Below, one piece after another: positions 50,851 to 59,254 of a DNA stretch of 64,000 nt. The position numbers were made by a program, and so were the translations under genes. The notes beneath the pieces are model-generated. The model made no database searches. It worked only from the letters and a program-made list of their open reading frames with translations, and was not told the DNA's origin. The stretch lies in NCBI RefSeq assembly GCF_900100735.1, contig NZ_FNCJ01000008.1:62001-126000 (forward strand), given 5' to 3'. Position 1 is the first letter of the stretch. The number at the start of each line of letters is the position of its first letter. This stretch comes from Paraburkholderia phenazinium (GTDB taxonomy: Bacteria > Pseudomonadota > Gammaproteobacteria > Burkholderiales > Burkholderiaceae).

Positions 50851-52134
50851 ATGGCCTATCGCAACTATCACAAGCGCACGATCGCCGGTCGCGATCTGCA
50901 TCCCGAGACGCAGATGATGTCGTACGGCTACGATCCGTTTTTGTCTGAAGGATCGGTCAAGCCGCCGGTTTTCTTGACCTCGACGTTCGCGTTTCGCACC
51001 GCCGAGGACGGCGCCGACTTCTTCGACATGGTGTCGGGCCGCAAGCCTTTGCCTGAAGGCGAAAGCGCAGGCCTCGTGTATAGCCGCTTCAATCACCCGA
51101 ATCTCGAGATTGTCGAAGATCGTCTTGCCTTGCTCGACGACTCCGAAGCCGCTGTCGTGACCTCGAGCGGCATGTCCGCCATCGCAGCAATCCTGCTGGC
51201 ATTCCTGCGCCCGGGCGATTGTGTGGTGCAGTCCGTACCGCTTTATGGCGGCACCGAAACGCTGATTTCAAAGTTTCTGCCGGAATGGGGCATCCGCTCC
51301 CAGGTGATCGAGGATGGTCTTTCGGTGACGGCGATCCGCGACGCACTCGAAGCGGCGGCGCAAAAGGGCCACGTGCGGATGTGCTACGTCGAGACGCCGG
51401 CCAACCCGACCAATGCGCTGTTCGACCTGCAAGGGCTGCGCAGCGAGATCGACGCGTTCGAAGCGCGTCACGGCTATCGCCCTCTTTCGGTATGCGACAA
51501 CACGCTGCTGGGACCGCTGTACCAGAAGCCGTCGCGGCAAGGCATCGATCTGAGCGTGTATTCGTTGACGAAGTACATCGGCGGCCATAGCGATCTGGTG
51601 GCGGGCGGCGTGACCGGCAGTCGTGCCCTGATTACGAAAGTCCGCTCCATCCGCAGCGCGCTTGGCTCGCAACTCGATCCGCATTCGTCGTGGATGATTA
51701 CGCGCTCCATGGAGACCCTGGTGCTGCGCATGCAGCAAGCAGCACGCAGCGGTAGCGCCGTCGCGCGCTGGCTCGCGACCAATCCGCATCGTCCGGTGAA
51801 GGTCCTGCATTCGGAGCTGATCGAGGATCCGACCTATCAGGCGGTCTATCAGCGTCAATGCACCGGGCCCGGCTCGACGTTTGCTTTCGTCCTGGATGGC
51901 GGTCGCGAGCAAGCGTTCCGGTTCATCAACGGCCTGACGCTGTTCAAGTCGGCCGTGAGCCTGGGCGGCACCGAGTCGCTGATCTGCCACCCCGCTTCGA
52001 CGACGCATTCGGGCGTTCCCGCCGACGCGCGCGCTGCGGCAGGCGTGACGGAAGGTCTGATTCGCGTGTCGGTGGGGTTGGAGCATCCCGACGACCTGAT
52101 TGCCGACCTGTCGAACGCTCTGGAACACTGCTGA
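50851..52134 (+). CDS. PLP-dependent Cys/Met metabolism enzyme (cystathionine beta/gamma-lyase-like)
   Basis: 427 residues from the ATG at 50851 (GGAG six bases upstream); the frame is open 37 codons further up without a ribosome site. It is a fold-type I PLP enzyme of the Cys/Met family: VYSRFNHPNLEIVEDRLA, AAVVTSSGMSAIAAILLAF, the cofactor-contacting ETPANPTNALFDL and VCDNTLLGPLY, the Schiff-base lysine in YSLTKYIGGHSDLV, and the C-terminal GGTESLICHPASTTHSGVP. Members are cystathionine beta- or gamma-lyases/synthases or methionine gamma-lyases; the exact activity cannot be told from sequence. Position just after metE fits sulfur amino acid metabolism. Ends at a strong terminator. Confidence 0.88.
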   Translation: MAYRNYHKRTIAGRDLHPETQMMSYGYDPFLSEGSVKPPVFLTSTFAFRTAEDGADFFDMVSGRKPLPEGESAGLVYSRFNHPNLEIVEDRLALLDDSEAAVVTSSGMSAIAAILLAFLRPGDCVVQSVPLYGGTETLISKFLPEWGIRSQVIEDGLSVTAIRDALEAAAQKGHVRMCYVETPANPTNALFDLQGLRSEIDAFEARHGYRPLSVCDNTLLGPLYQKPSRQGIDLSVYSLTKYIGGHSDLVAGGVTGSRALITKVRSIRSALGSQLDPHSSWMITRSMETLVLRMQQAARSGSAVARWLATNPHRPVKVLHSELIEDPTYQAVYQRQCTGPGSTFAFVLDGGREQAFRFINGLTLFKSAVSLGGTESLICHPASTTHSGVPADARAAAGVTEGLIRVSVGLEHPDDLIADLSNALEHC

Positions 52135-52151
52135 GGCGCTTGATCTGTGTA

Positions 52152-52175
52152 GAAACGCCCCAGCGGGGGCGTTTC
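52152..52175 (+). terminator. Terminator shared by convergent PLP-enzyme and SDR genes
   Basis: GAAACGCCCC (52152-52161) and GGGGCGTTTC (52166-52175), perfect 10-bp stem with AGCG loop; reads as A- and T-flanked on both strands, so it can act bidirectionally. Confidence 0.85.
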
Positions 52176-52181
52176 GCGAAC

Positions 52182-52946
52182 TTAGCGCATGACGAAACCA
52201 CCGTCCACCGAGATCGACTGACCGGTCACGTAGCTTGCCGCGTCGCTACACAACCAAAGAACGGCATCGGCGATCTCTTCCGGTCTTCCATGCCGGCCCA
52301 TCGGAATAACCTTCAGCATCGCGTCGAGTGCTTCGGCCTGGCCAGAGGCTGCCATCTTCTCGGCCATCGGTGTCCAGATGAGACCAGGGCAGATGGCGTT
52401 CACCCGAATGCCTCGCGCAGCATATTCGAGGGCCGCGCTCTTGGTCAGCCCAAGTACGCCGTGTTTTGCAGCGTGGTAGGTCGCGCGCTCGGCGCCGCCA
52501 ACGAGACCGCCAAGTGACGAGCAATTGACGATCGCGCCACTCCCCTGTTTTCGCATCTGCTGCAACTCGAACTTCATGCAGCTCCAGACACCGCCCAGGT
52601 TGATCGACATGACCCGATCGTAATCCTCCCTCGGAGAATCAGCCGTCTCGGCCAGGACGTTTTGAACGCCAGCGTTGTTATAGGCGACATCCAGCTTTCC
52701 AAAGGCCTCCACAGCCTGCGCAACCATCGCCTCTACCTGGGCATCGTCAGCTACGTCGCAACGGACGGCGAGCACGGTGTGACCTTGGGTCTTCAATTCG
52801 TCTGCAGCAGTTTGCACGGACTTCTCATCCCAATCCGCCAGCACAACTGAAGCACCCGATGCAGCAAAAGCCTTGGCTGCCGCCAGGCCGAGCCCGGACG
52901 CCGCACCGGTCACGAGTGCGACTTTGTTCTCAAAAGATATATTCAT
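52182..52946 (-). CDS. SDR-family NAD(P)-dependent oxidoreductase
   Basis: 254 residues of the classical SDR type: cofactor loop TGAASGLG (13-20), NNAG (90-93), Ser in VNCSSLGGLV and catalytic Y-x3-K in YHAAKHG (near 155-159), with the ending SYVTGQSISVDGGFVMR. Acidic residue after beta-2 (VLADWDEKS) suggests NAD(H). Substrate unknown. It lies 55 bases downstream of the aldo/keto reductase gene in the same direction and the two probably form an operon. Confidence 0.93.
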   Translation of the reverse strand: MNISFENKVALVTGAASGLGLAAAKAFAASGASVVLADWDEKSVQTAADELKTQGHTVLAVRCDVADDAQVEAMVAQAVEAFGKLDVAYNNAGVQNVLAETADSPREDYDRVMSINLGGVWSCMKFELQQMRKQGSGAIVNCSSLGGLVGGAERATYHAAKHGVLGLTKSAALEYAARGIRVNAICPGLIWTPMAEKMAASGQAEALDAMLKVIPMGRHGRPEEIADAVLWLCSDAASYVTGQSISVDGGFVMR

Positions 52947-53001
52947 AACGCGTTGCCTTCATCCAGAATGCCGCAGTGGTTTTTGCCGCTCATGTTGCCG
53001 A

Positions 53002-54012
53002 TCACACGATGACGCGGCGGCCTTCGACCGGATAGTTGGGGTCCGTGTAGCCCGGCGTCGATGCGTGGCCGGGGGGAACCAGACTGTCCACGAACTTTTC
53101 GTCGTCCGGTCCCAATTGCACATTGAGCGCTTCGATGTAGCTATCCCAGTGCGCTTCCGTACGCGGGCCTGCAATGGCGGAGCTCACCAGTTTGTTCTTG
53201 AGCACCCAGGCTATCGCGAAGGCAATCGAAGTCGTACCGCGTTCAGCGGCGTGAGCCGCGAGCTTTTGCGCGATGGCCAGGGATTCGGGACGCCACTCGG
53301 TCTGCTGGATCCGTTTGTCGCCGCGTCCCGCGCGGGAGTCCGCCGGCGGTGCGCCGTCGAGAGCATATTTGCCGGTCAACACGCCGCGCGCAAGCGGGCT
53401 GTAGGGAACGACGCCGATTCCGTAGTGCCCTGCTGCGGGCAACAGTTCGACCTCTGCGGTACGGTCAACCATGTTGTACACAGGCTCGATCGCGACGGGG
53501 CGATCCATGCCGAGCTGATCGGCCAGACGCACGATTTCTGCAATGCGCCAGCCGCGGAAGTTGGACAGGCCGAAGTATCGGACCTTGCCCTGACGGATCA
53601 GATCGCCAATCGCACGCACACCTTCCTCGAGGGGCGCATCGACGAGCGCCCGATGAAAATAGAGAACGTCGATATAGTCAGTGCCGAGGCGCTTCAGACT
53701 GGCTTCGACCGACTGGAAGATCCATTTGCGCGATTGCCCCTGTTCATTCGGGCCTGGCGTGCTCGGGTAGCCGAACTTCGTCGCAACCACCCAGCTATCA
53801 CGCCGCTCGGCGATCGCGCGGCCAACGATTTCCTCGGAGCGTCCAGCGTGATAAACGTCGGCGGTATCGAGGAAGTTCACACCCTGATCGAATGCCTTGT
53901 CGAGAATTCGCTTCGAGGTAGCCTCGTCCGTTTCGCCGCCGAACATCATGGCGCCCAGACATAGGGGCGAAACCTTGAGGGCGCTACGACCCAGATATCG
54001 ATAGTCCATCAA
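53002..54012 (-). CDS. Aldo/keto reductase (YajO/Tas-like)
   Basis: 336 residues in a TIM-barrel AKR: LGAMMFGG start, NADPH/active-site D-Y-K-H as DTADVYHAGRSEEIVGRAI (Asp, Tyr), VVATKFGYPS (Lys) and YFHRALVDAPLEEG (His). The C-terminal IAFAIAWVLKNKLVSSAIAGPRTEAHWDSYIEAL binds the cofactor. Reduces aldehydes/ketones with NADPH; physiological substrate unknown. Transcribed with the SDR gene downstream; the LysR gene 54139-55059 upstream in the same orientation may regulate both. Confidence 0.93.
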   Translation of the reverse strand: MMDYRYLGRSALKVSPLCLGAMMFGGETDEATSKRILDKAFDQGVNFLDTADVYHAGRSEEIVGRAIAERRDSWVVATKFGYPSTPGPNEQGQSRKWIFQSVEASLKRLGTDYIDVLYFHRALVDAPLEEGVRAIGDLIRQGKVRYFGLSNFRGWRIAEIVRLADQLGMDRPVAIEPVYNMVDRTAEVELLPAAGHYGIGVVPYSPLARGVLTGKYALDGAPPADSRAGRGDKRIQQTEWRPESLAIAQKLAAHAAERGTTSIAFAIAWVLKNKLVSSAIAGPRTEAHWDSYIEALNVQLGPDDEKFVDSLVPPGHASTPGYTDPNYPVEGRRVIV

Positions 54013-54138
54013 TCTTCTCCGTGCAGACGGTGCCTGCGGTTGCTAACGAGAAGTTTGATGATAGGCAGCCAGGGTCTATCGATAAAGCCCTATAAACAGC
54101 AAACCGTTATGAGCCACACTCATGAATAGGTGACGGCT

Positions 54139-55059
54139 TCACCGCCTCTGGTCTTCTGCACGATAACGGATTGCGTCGATCACGATGGTCATCGCGCGTG
54201 ACGATTCCCGACGACTGGCGTAATAGGCATGCAAGCCCTGGAAGGTGGGACACCAATCTTCCAGCACCCAGACAAGGCGGCCGGCTGCGACATGTGTCTG
54301 CACCAGATCTGCCGGCACGTATGCCAGACCGTAGCCGGATAAGGCCGCCTCCAGCATCTGATAGGTCCCGTTGAAGGCGAACTGGCCCTCCACTCTCACC
54401 TGGACTTCCCGATTGCCCTTTTTCAGTTCCCACGGATAAAAGCCGCCAAGGGTCGGCAAACGAAGATTGATGCAGTTGTGCGTGGTCAGATCTTGCGGAG
54501 TCTTTGGCAATGCCCGCTTCTCCAGATACGCCGGAGAGCCAACGATCGCCATGCGCAAATCGGGCGCGATGCGCACCGCGATCATGTCTTTGGCAACCTG
54601 ATCGCCGTTGCGAACACCTATGTCGTAGCGATCGGCCACGATATCGGAGAGACCGTAGTCCGTGATGATTTCGACCTTGATTTCCGGGTACTTGCGCAGG
54701 ACCTTCGACAGTCTGGGCCACAACACTGTCTTGGTCGCGTAGTCGGTCGCGGTGATGCGAATGGTCCCGGCTGGTTTGTCACGAAACTCGGTCACGGCGG
54801 CCAGTTCGGCTTCGATCTCCTCAAAGCGGGGCGCGACGGTCTGCAGCAGACGCTCGCCCGCTTCAGTCGGCGAGACGCTGCGCGTGGTGCGGGTCAAAAG
54901 GCGCAGTCCGAGTCGGGTTTCGAGCGCACGAATCGTGTGACTCAACGCAGATTGCGACACGCCAAGTTGTGCCGCAGCACGGGTAAAACTGCGCTCGCGC
55001 GCGACGGCTATGAAGGCAAGCAGGTCGTTGTAGTTCTCGCGGGGCATTGATGAATCCAT
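54139..55059 (-). CDS. LysR-type regulator
   Basis: 306 residues (302 from a second ATG at 55047; no clear ribosome site for either). HTH: LLAFIAVARERSFTRAAAQLGVSQSALSHTIRALE and LTRTTRSVSPTEAGERLL. The effector domain from residue 95 (GTIRITATDYATKTVLWPRL) contains the AIVGSPAYLEKRALPKTPQDLTTHNCINLR motif of the large subfamily that regulates oxidoreductase genes. The remnant LysR at 34368-35097 belongs to the same group. Divergent from the CMD-lipoprotein gene (95-base intergenic) and upstream of AKR and SDR genes. Confidence 0.94.
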   Translation of the reverse strand: MDSSMPRENYNDLLAFIAVARERSFTRAAAQLGVSQSALSHTIRALETRLGLRLLTRTTRSVSPTEAGERLLQTVAPRFEEIEAELAAVTEFRDKPAGTIRITATDYATKTVLWPRLSKVLRKYPEIKVEIITDYGLSDIVADRYDIGVRNGDQVAKDMIAVRIAPDLRMAIVGSPAYLEKRALPKTPQDLTTHNCINLRLPTLGGFYPWELKKGNREVQVRVEGQFAFNGTYQMLEAALSGYGLAYVPADLVQTHVAAGRLVWVLEDWCPTFQGLHAYYASRRESSRAMTIVIDAIRYRAEDQRR

Positions 55060-55154
55060 TTCATAGGTGTTTGCTGATTTTAGTACCTAGTCGCGCACGC
55101 GCGTGAAGGTTAATTTTGTCAATGTCGCGAACCGTCCGCTTAGGGAAATGCCCC

Positions 55155-55952
55155 ATGAAATTCATCGCCGTAGCGATGGCCGTGCTCTCCCTCGGCTTCG
55201 CGGCCTGCTCGCCAATCGAAAGGAAAACAGATATGGAAAGTTCAAACGCCCGCCCTCCCGCCAGCACGCATGAAGCCATACGCGCGGTCTCGCCCGCCCT
55301 TGAACGGTATACGACCAACGTGGTGCTGGGCGATTTGTGGAAGCGCCCCCAACTGTCCGCACGAGACCGCAGCATTGTGACGCTCTCGGTTTTGATTGCG
55401 CGCAATCAGAGCGCGGAGATGCCCTATTACGTGGACCTAGCCCTCGACAGCGGTCTGAAACCCGGCGAAATTTCGGAGATCATCACGCATCTGGCGTTCT
55501 ATTCCGGCTGGGCCAATGCCGCGTCGGCCGCTATGGTTACCAGCGCGGTTTTCGAAAAGCGCGGCATCAACGCCGGGCAGTTGCCACCAGCGTCCGGCGA
55601 GCGTCTCCCTCTCGACGAGGCCGCGGAAGCTCAGCGTGACGCCGCAGTCGAGCAGAACTTCGGCGCTGTGGCGCCCGGGGTGGTCCAATTCACAAGGGAT
55701 ACGCTTTTCCGCGACCTCTGGCTGCGGCCAGGTCTCGCTCCGCGTGATCGGAGTCTCGTGACGGTCAGCGCGCTGGTGGCCACCGGACAAGTCGCGCAAC
55801 TGACTTATCACCTGAACCGGGCGATGGATAACGTGCTGACGAAGGCGCAGGCTTCGGAAGTAATGACCCAACTCGCGTTTTACGCGGGCTGGCCAAATGT
55901 CTTTACGGCGCTCCCCGTCGTTAAAGATGTGCTCGAGAAGCGCCCTAATTGA
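55155..55952 (+). CDS. Lipoprotein with two carboxymuconolactone-decarboxylase-like domains
   Basis: 265 residues from the ATG at 55155. The first 18 residues are a lipoprotein signal with lipobox GFAAC. Two CMD-like repeats follow (about 45-130 and 160-255), each with the LWKRPQLSARDRSIVTLSVLIA / LWLRPGLAPRDRSLVTVSALVA core and the (L/V)AFY(S/A)GW(A/P)N motif. CMD-family proteins include AhpD-type peroxidase cofactors with CxxC; here the catalytic Cys pair is absent (NQSAEMPYY, GQVAQLTYH), so no redox function is predicted. Periplasmic lipid anchoring of such a protein is uncommon. Divergent from the LysR gene, which may regulate it. Confidence 0.88.
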   Translation: MKFIAVAMAVLSLGFAACSPIERKTDMESSNARPPASTHEAIRAVSPALERYTTNVVLGDLWKRPQLSARDRSIVTLSVLIARNQSAEMPYYVDLALDSGLKPGEISEIITHLAFYSGWANAASAAMVTSAVFEKRGINAGQLPPASGERLPLDEAAEAQRDAAVEQNFGAVAPGVVQFTRDTLFRDLWLRPGLAPRDRSLVTVSALVATGQVAQLTYHLNRAMDNVLTKAQASEVMTQLAFYAGWPNVFTALPVVKDVLEKRPN

Positions 55953-56086
55953 ACACCGCTCGCCTCGATCCATCCATGCGATGTTCATGAGCCGCGCTTT
56001 TCGTGCGGAGTCCGCATGACTTCCGCATAACTGGATGGGCTTTGCAGGCCGTGCGATACGGCAACTGCATTGCCTCGCTTGCAGTC

Positions 56087-56431
56087 TTACGTTCCGTGCG
56101 CTTTCATGTCACCGGCGACAGGTTTGCCGCCCCAGTCGGCTCGCGATAACCCCGATCGACCGAGCACCCCCCGGCCCAAAAGGATGCCCGGTCGTTCGAT
56201 CAAAGCGAAGGTTAGAGACGAGACGCCAGTGACCATCAGAGCAGTCACTAACACCACCGCCCAATATTGCGTGATCGAGCCGAATGCGAATTCCCGCAAC
56301 GTGGCGCTTGAAAATGCCATATGCAAGCATATGCCATGAACCAGGTAGATACTGTAGCTAATCGCTCCCAGCCGCTGCGCAGCCCGGGTTTTCAAAAGTC
56401 CAAATATATCGCAGCCACTCGCGATAGCCAT
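56087..56431 (-). pseudogene. C-terminal remnant of an acyltransferase-3 (OafA-like) gene
   Basis: The frame encodes the last part of an integral membrane acyltransferase: RLGAISYSIYLVHGICLHMA, then a hydrophobic VVLVTALMVTGVSSLTF segment and the ending FALIERPGILLGR, matching the final helices of acyltransferase-3 proteins (usual length 350-400). The N-terminal catalytic part is missing, and the sequence upstream of 56431 is AT-rich and non-homologous. The ATG at 56431 has no ribosome site. Probably a truncated relic. Confidence 0.75.
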
Positions 56432-56499
56432 CGTAATAAATTAGAAATATTCAGCGTAATATGATTGTTCGCTGGCCAGTGCTTGAACTGACCGGGAGT

Positions 56500-56955
56500 T
56501 CAGGCTGTGATGTGTTTCTGCATGAATACACTCAGTGGGTCGTTTGTGTAATCGCTAAACGGTCCCCGGCGCTCATAGCCGGCTGCGGCATACAAAGCCA
56601 GCGCCTCGTGCTGATACGGTCCGGTTTCGAGCTTGAACAACTTACAGCCAGCGCTTATTGCCCGTGACTCGAGCAGAGCCAGGAGCTTCCTGGCGACACC
56701 CTGCCCTCGGCCACGAGGACTGACATACATACGTTTGAGTTCGCCAAACTCAGGGCAGAGGACGATCGCCCCACAGCCGATTGCCTCACCCGTACTATCC
56801 CTCGCAACGGCAAACAGGACATTGGGTTGCTTCAACGACGCCAGATCAAGGATGTGCCGGCTCTCTGGTGGGTACAGGCTGTCCTGATAGGCGTCCAGCT
56901 CAGCAATGAGGCCGATCACGTCCGGCTGATCGGGTGATTCGAAGGCGATCGTCAT
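56500..56955 (-). CDS. GNAT acetyltransferase
   Basis: 151 residues. Motif A is ELKRMYVSPRGRGQGVARKLLALLE (Q/R-x-x-G-x-G/A = RGQGVA, near 80-90), motif B includes YQHEALALYAAAGYERRGPF. Resembles the YsnE/PaiA-type group of GNATs (LYPPESRH, ACGAIVL region), acceptor unknown. A TGAACT/AGTTCA stem (56484-56502) overlaps its stop codon. Lies between the acyltransferase remnant and the VOC gene, transcribed leftward like both. Confidence 0.9.
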   Translation of the reverse strand: MTIAFESPDQPDVIGLIAELDAYQDSLYPPESRHILDLASLKQPNVLFAVARDSTGEAIGCGAIVLCPEFGELKRMYVSPRGRGQGVARKLLALLESRAISAGCKLFKLETGPYQHEALALYAAAGYERRGPFSDYTNDPLSVFMQKHITA

Positions 56956-57081
56956 GGCTGAAGAAGTGGGGCGAAAGGAAAATTAAAGTACCGGCCGACG
57001 AAACAACGACCAATCAGGTCCGCTCAGCGTTTGACATGCGAGGCGGCCTGGCCTGGCGAGCGAGGCCGCTCGACGGAAGGG

Positions 57082-57459
57082 TCAGGCCTCGGGTTGGTGG
57101 CAAACCACTTCGATGTTGTGCCCGTCCGGACCAATGACAAAGGCTGCATAGTAGTTCGCGTGGTAGTTCGGACGCAGACCAGGCGCGCCATTGTCTTTGC
57201 CACCCGCCTCCACGGCCGCGCGATAGAAAGCATCGACTTGCTGGCGAGTCTCGGCCGTGAACGCCAGGTGGAGATGTGCCGGCTTCTCCTCGGTCGGGTA
57301 CAGGCACAATGAAGCCTTACCCTGTGGGCTAAGCTCGACACCGTACGCCGGCGCCGGCCTCTCGGCGACGACAGCTACGCCGATCGGTTCGAGTGCCTTG
57401 AGGAAGAACGTTTTGCTCGCTGCATAGTCGCTGACTCCGAATTTGACGTGGTCGAACAT
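57082..57459 (-). CDS. VOC-family (glyoxalase/bleomycin-resistance-like) protein
   Basis: 125 residues, a single VOC domain with paired beta-alpha-beta-beta-beta units: MFDHVKFGVSDYAASKTFF start, HLHLAFTAETRQQVDAFY middle and the metal-binding Glu region GPDGHNIEVVCH at the end. Metal ligands could be H4, H62 (HLH) and E near 117. The subfamily matches 'lactoylglutathione lyase-like' proteins of unknown substrate. Transcribed alone. Confidence 0.9.
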   Translation of the reverse strand: MFDHVKFGVSDYAASKTFFLKALEPIGVAVVAERPAPAYGVELSPQGKASLCLYPTEEKPAHLHLAFTAETRQQVDAFYRAAVEAGGKDNGAPGLRPNYHANYYAAFVIGPDGHNIEVVCHQPEA

Positions 57460-57594
57460 GAACTCCCCTCGAGTGTGTGGGCCTACGCAAGGCCCGGAGT
57501 GATTTGGCGATCAGCGCGATGTTGCCACACGTAGCCACAAGTCGCCACCGGTGGCAGTCGGGGTGCGACATCCGCACCGTTACCTCCTTGAAGC

Positions 57595-58494
57595 TCAAAG
57601 ACCACCGGCGGTTTCAGACAGATTCCGGAACGACTTGAGGATCTCGGCAAGGCCGCCATTCAGCCGTTTGTCGCGCCTGACTACCGCCACCAACCTGCGA
57701 TGAAGACGCGGAGACAAGGATCTAACCACCGTCCGGCCACCCGAGGCCATATTGCGGACGGCTAGCTCAGGAAGGATCGCACAGCCGAGGCCGACACCGA
57801 CCATCGCCTTGGTTGCCTCCACGCTTCCCAGCGACATCACCGGTTTGAGTTTCGTCCCGCTCCTCGCAAACCATTCATCGGTGACACGGCGGGTATTGCC
57901 GCCGGGTTCGAACACGATGACAGGCCGGGTCGAAAGCGCAGCGGCTGTGATGCGGCTGGGCAGTTGCATGGCTGCTGGGGCAACAAGCACAAACTCATCA
58001 TCCATGACCGGCGTAATGTACAGGCTGCGGCTCGCTACGGGCATCGTGACCAGCCCGACGTCGAGGGTATTGTCCTCGACCGCTTTGACGATTTCCGTGG
58101 TATTGCCCGTCGTTACCGTGATTTCGAGGTTGGCAAATCGTTGGCGCAGATTGGTCAGGATGGGCGGAAGCAAAAAGATGCAGGCAGTAGCACCAGTGCC
58201 GATGCGCATCCGCCCCATGCCTTCTGCCGCGTGACGGGACACGGCGGTCATTGCCGACGTGACGGCGGCGTCAATCCCGGCAGCGTGTGTCAGCAGCTCC
58301 TCGCCCGCCACGGTTGCCCTGGCGACGCGACCGACGCGCTCGATCAAGACGGCGCCGAGGCTTTTCTCGAGCTGGCGAATCTGCAGGCTCACTGCCGGCT
58401 GGGTGAGCCGCAGAGAATCGGCCGCAGCAGAAAAACTGCCGTGTTCGACCACGGCAACGAAGGTCTTCAGGTAGTCGAGATTCAGGCTCTTCAT
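57595..58494 (-). CDS. LysR-type regulator
   Basis: 299 residues from the ATG at 58494 (AGGA upstream); the frame is open to 58692 but that part is antisense to the GNAT leader. HTH: LDYLKTFVAVVEHGSFSAAADSLRLTQPAVSLQIRQLE, then IERVGRVARATVAGEELL. The effector domain shows GRMRIGTGATACIFLLPPIL and GNTTEIVKAVEDNTLDVGLVTMP, close to CbbR/CysB-like groups. Divergent from the PAT-like GNAT gene; operator-like dyads lie at 58507-58535, so control of that gene and autoregulation are likely. Confidence 0.93.
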   Translation of the reverse strand: MKSLNLDYLKTFVAVVEHGSFSAAADSLRLTQPAVSLQIRQLEKSLGAVLIERVGRVARATVAGEELLTHAAGIDAAVTSAMTAVSRHAAEGMGRMRIGTGATACIFLLPPILTNLRQRFANLEITVTTGNTTEIVKAVEDNTLDVGLVTMPVASRSLYITPVMDDEFVLVAPAAMQLPSRITAAALSTRPVIVFEPGGNTRRVTDEWFARSGTKLKPVMSLGSVEATKAMVGVGLGCAILPELAVRNMASGGRTVVRSLSPRLHRRLVAVVRRDKRLNGGLAEILKSFRNLSETAGGL

Positions 58495-58506
58495 GCCAAA
58501 GAATTC

Positions 58507-58535
58507 CTTATCGATTGCATAAGATACCAAATCTT
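58507..58535. promoter_or_regulatory. Overlapping LysR-type dyads
   Basis: CTTAT (58507-58511) and ATAAG (58519-58523) form one dyad with a 7-base spacer; AAGAT (58521-58525) and ATCTT (58531-58535) a second that overlaps it by three bases. They lie 13 bases upstream of the LysR start and about 110 bases before the GNAT start. Confidence 0.6.
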
Positions 58536-58645
58536 CCTTTATATATGTGATCGGTGCATCATGCATCTCAGATGCCGGGGGAGTGGGCCGCCCTTGGCGT
58601 ATCTCCAACATCCCGGTCCAGGATATGAGGCAAGCGGTGGAATCA

Positions 58646-59254
58646 ATGGTTGATAGTGGGATTCGGGTTCGCGATGCGGTGACGGCCGACATGACGGCGG
58701 TTCAGGCCATCTATGCGTACCACGTGTTGAATGGCAGCGCCTCGTTCGAAGAAACACCGCCCTCTCCTGACGATATGTCAGGGCGCCGCGACACGGTATT
58801 GAAGGCTGGGCTTCCATACCTGGTCGCAGAGATGCAGGGTCGCGTGGTTGGCTATGCGTACGCGACGGCCTATCGGCCGCGTCCGGCATACCGCTACACA
58901 ATCGAGGATTCGATCTACGTAGAGCATGGCCTCAACGGTCATGGAATCGGACGAGCGCTGCTCACGGAACTGATCAACCGGTGCGAGCAAGGGCCATGGC
59001 GGCAGATGCTCGCCGTGATAGGCAATAGCGGCAATAAGGGGTCGATTGCGCTGCATGAGAGTCTCGGATTCCGCACGATCGGAACGCTCGCGTCCGTCGG
59101 TTTCAAGTTCGGCCAATGGGTGGACACGGTGCTGATGCAGCGGGAACTGGGCAGCGGTTCTGCGAGCATGCCATCCGTTACATGTGCGCCACGCATGATG
59201 CAACCGACTGGGGACCCGACCACCTCACCTGAATCTGTACGCATCACTCCATGA
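58646..59254 (+). CDS. GNAT acetyltransferase, phosphinothricin-acetyltransferase-like
   Basis: 202 residues from the ATG at 58646 (GGTGG upstream); an in-frame ATG at 58625 is an alternative. IRVRDAVTADMTAVQAIYAYHVLNGSASFEETPP and YRYTIEDSIYVEHGLNGHGIGRALLTELI (acetyl-CoA motif G-x-G-I-G-R-A) are the hallmarks of the PAT/Bar family, which acetylates phosphinothricin-type compounds or amino acids such as methionine sulfoximine. The last 35 residues beyond LMQREL are a Pro/Ser/Thr-rich extension. The 3' end overlaps the convergent polyol dehydrogenase gene by 11 bases (59244-59254). Probably regulated by the divergent LysR. Confidence 0.9.
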   Translation: MVDSGIRVRDAVTADMTAVQAIYAYHVLNGSASFEETPPSPDDMSGRRDTVLKAGLPYLVAEMQGRVVGYAYATAYRPRPAYRYTIEDSIYVEHGLNGHGIGRALLTELINRCEQGPWRQMLAVIGNSGNKGSIALHESLGFRTIGTLASVGFKFGQWVDTVLMQRELGSGSASMPSVTCAPRMMQPTGDPTTSPESVRITP

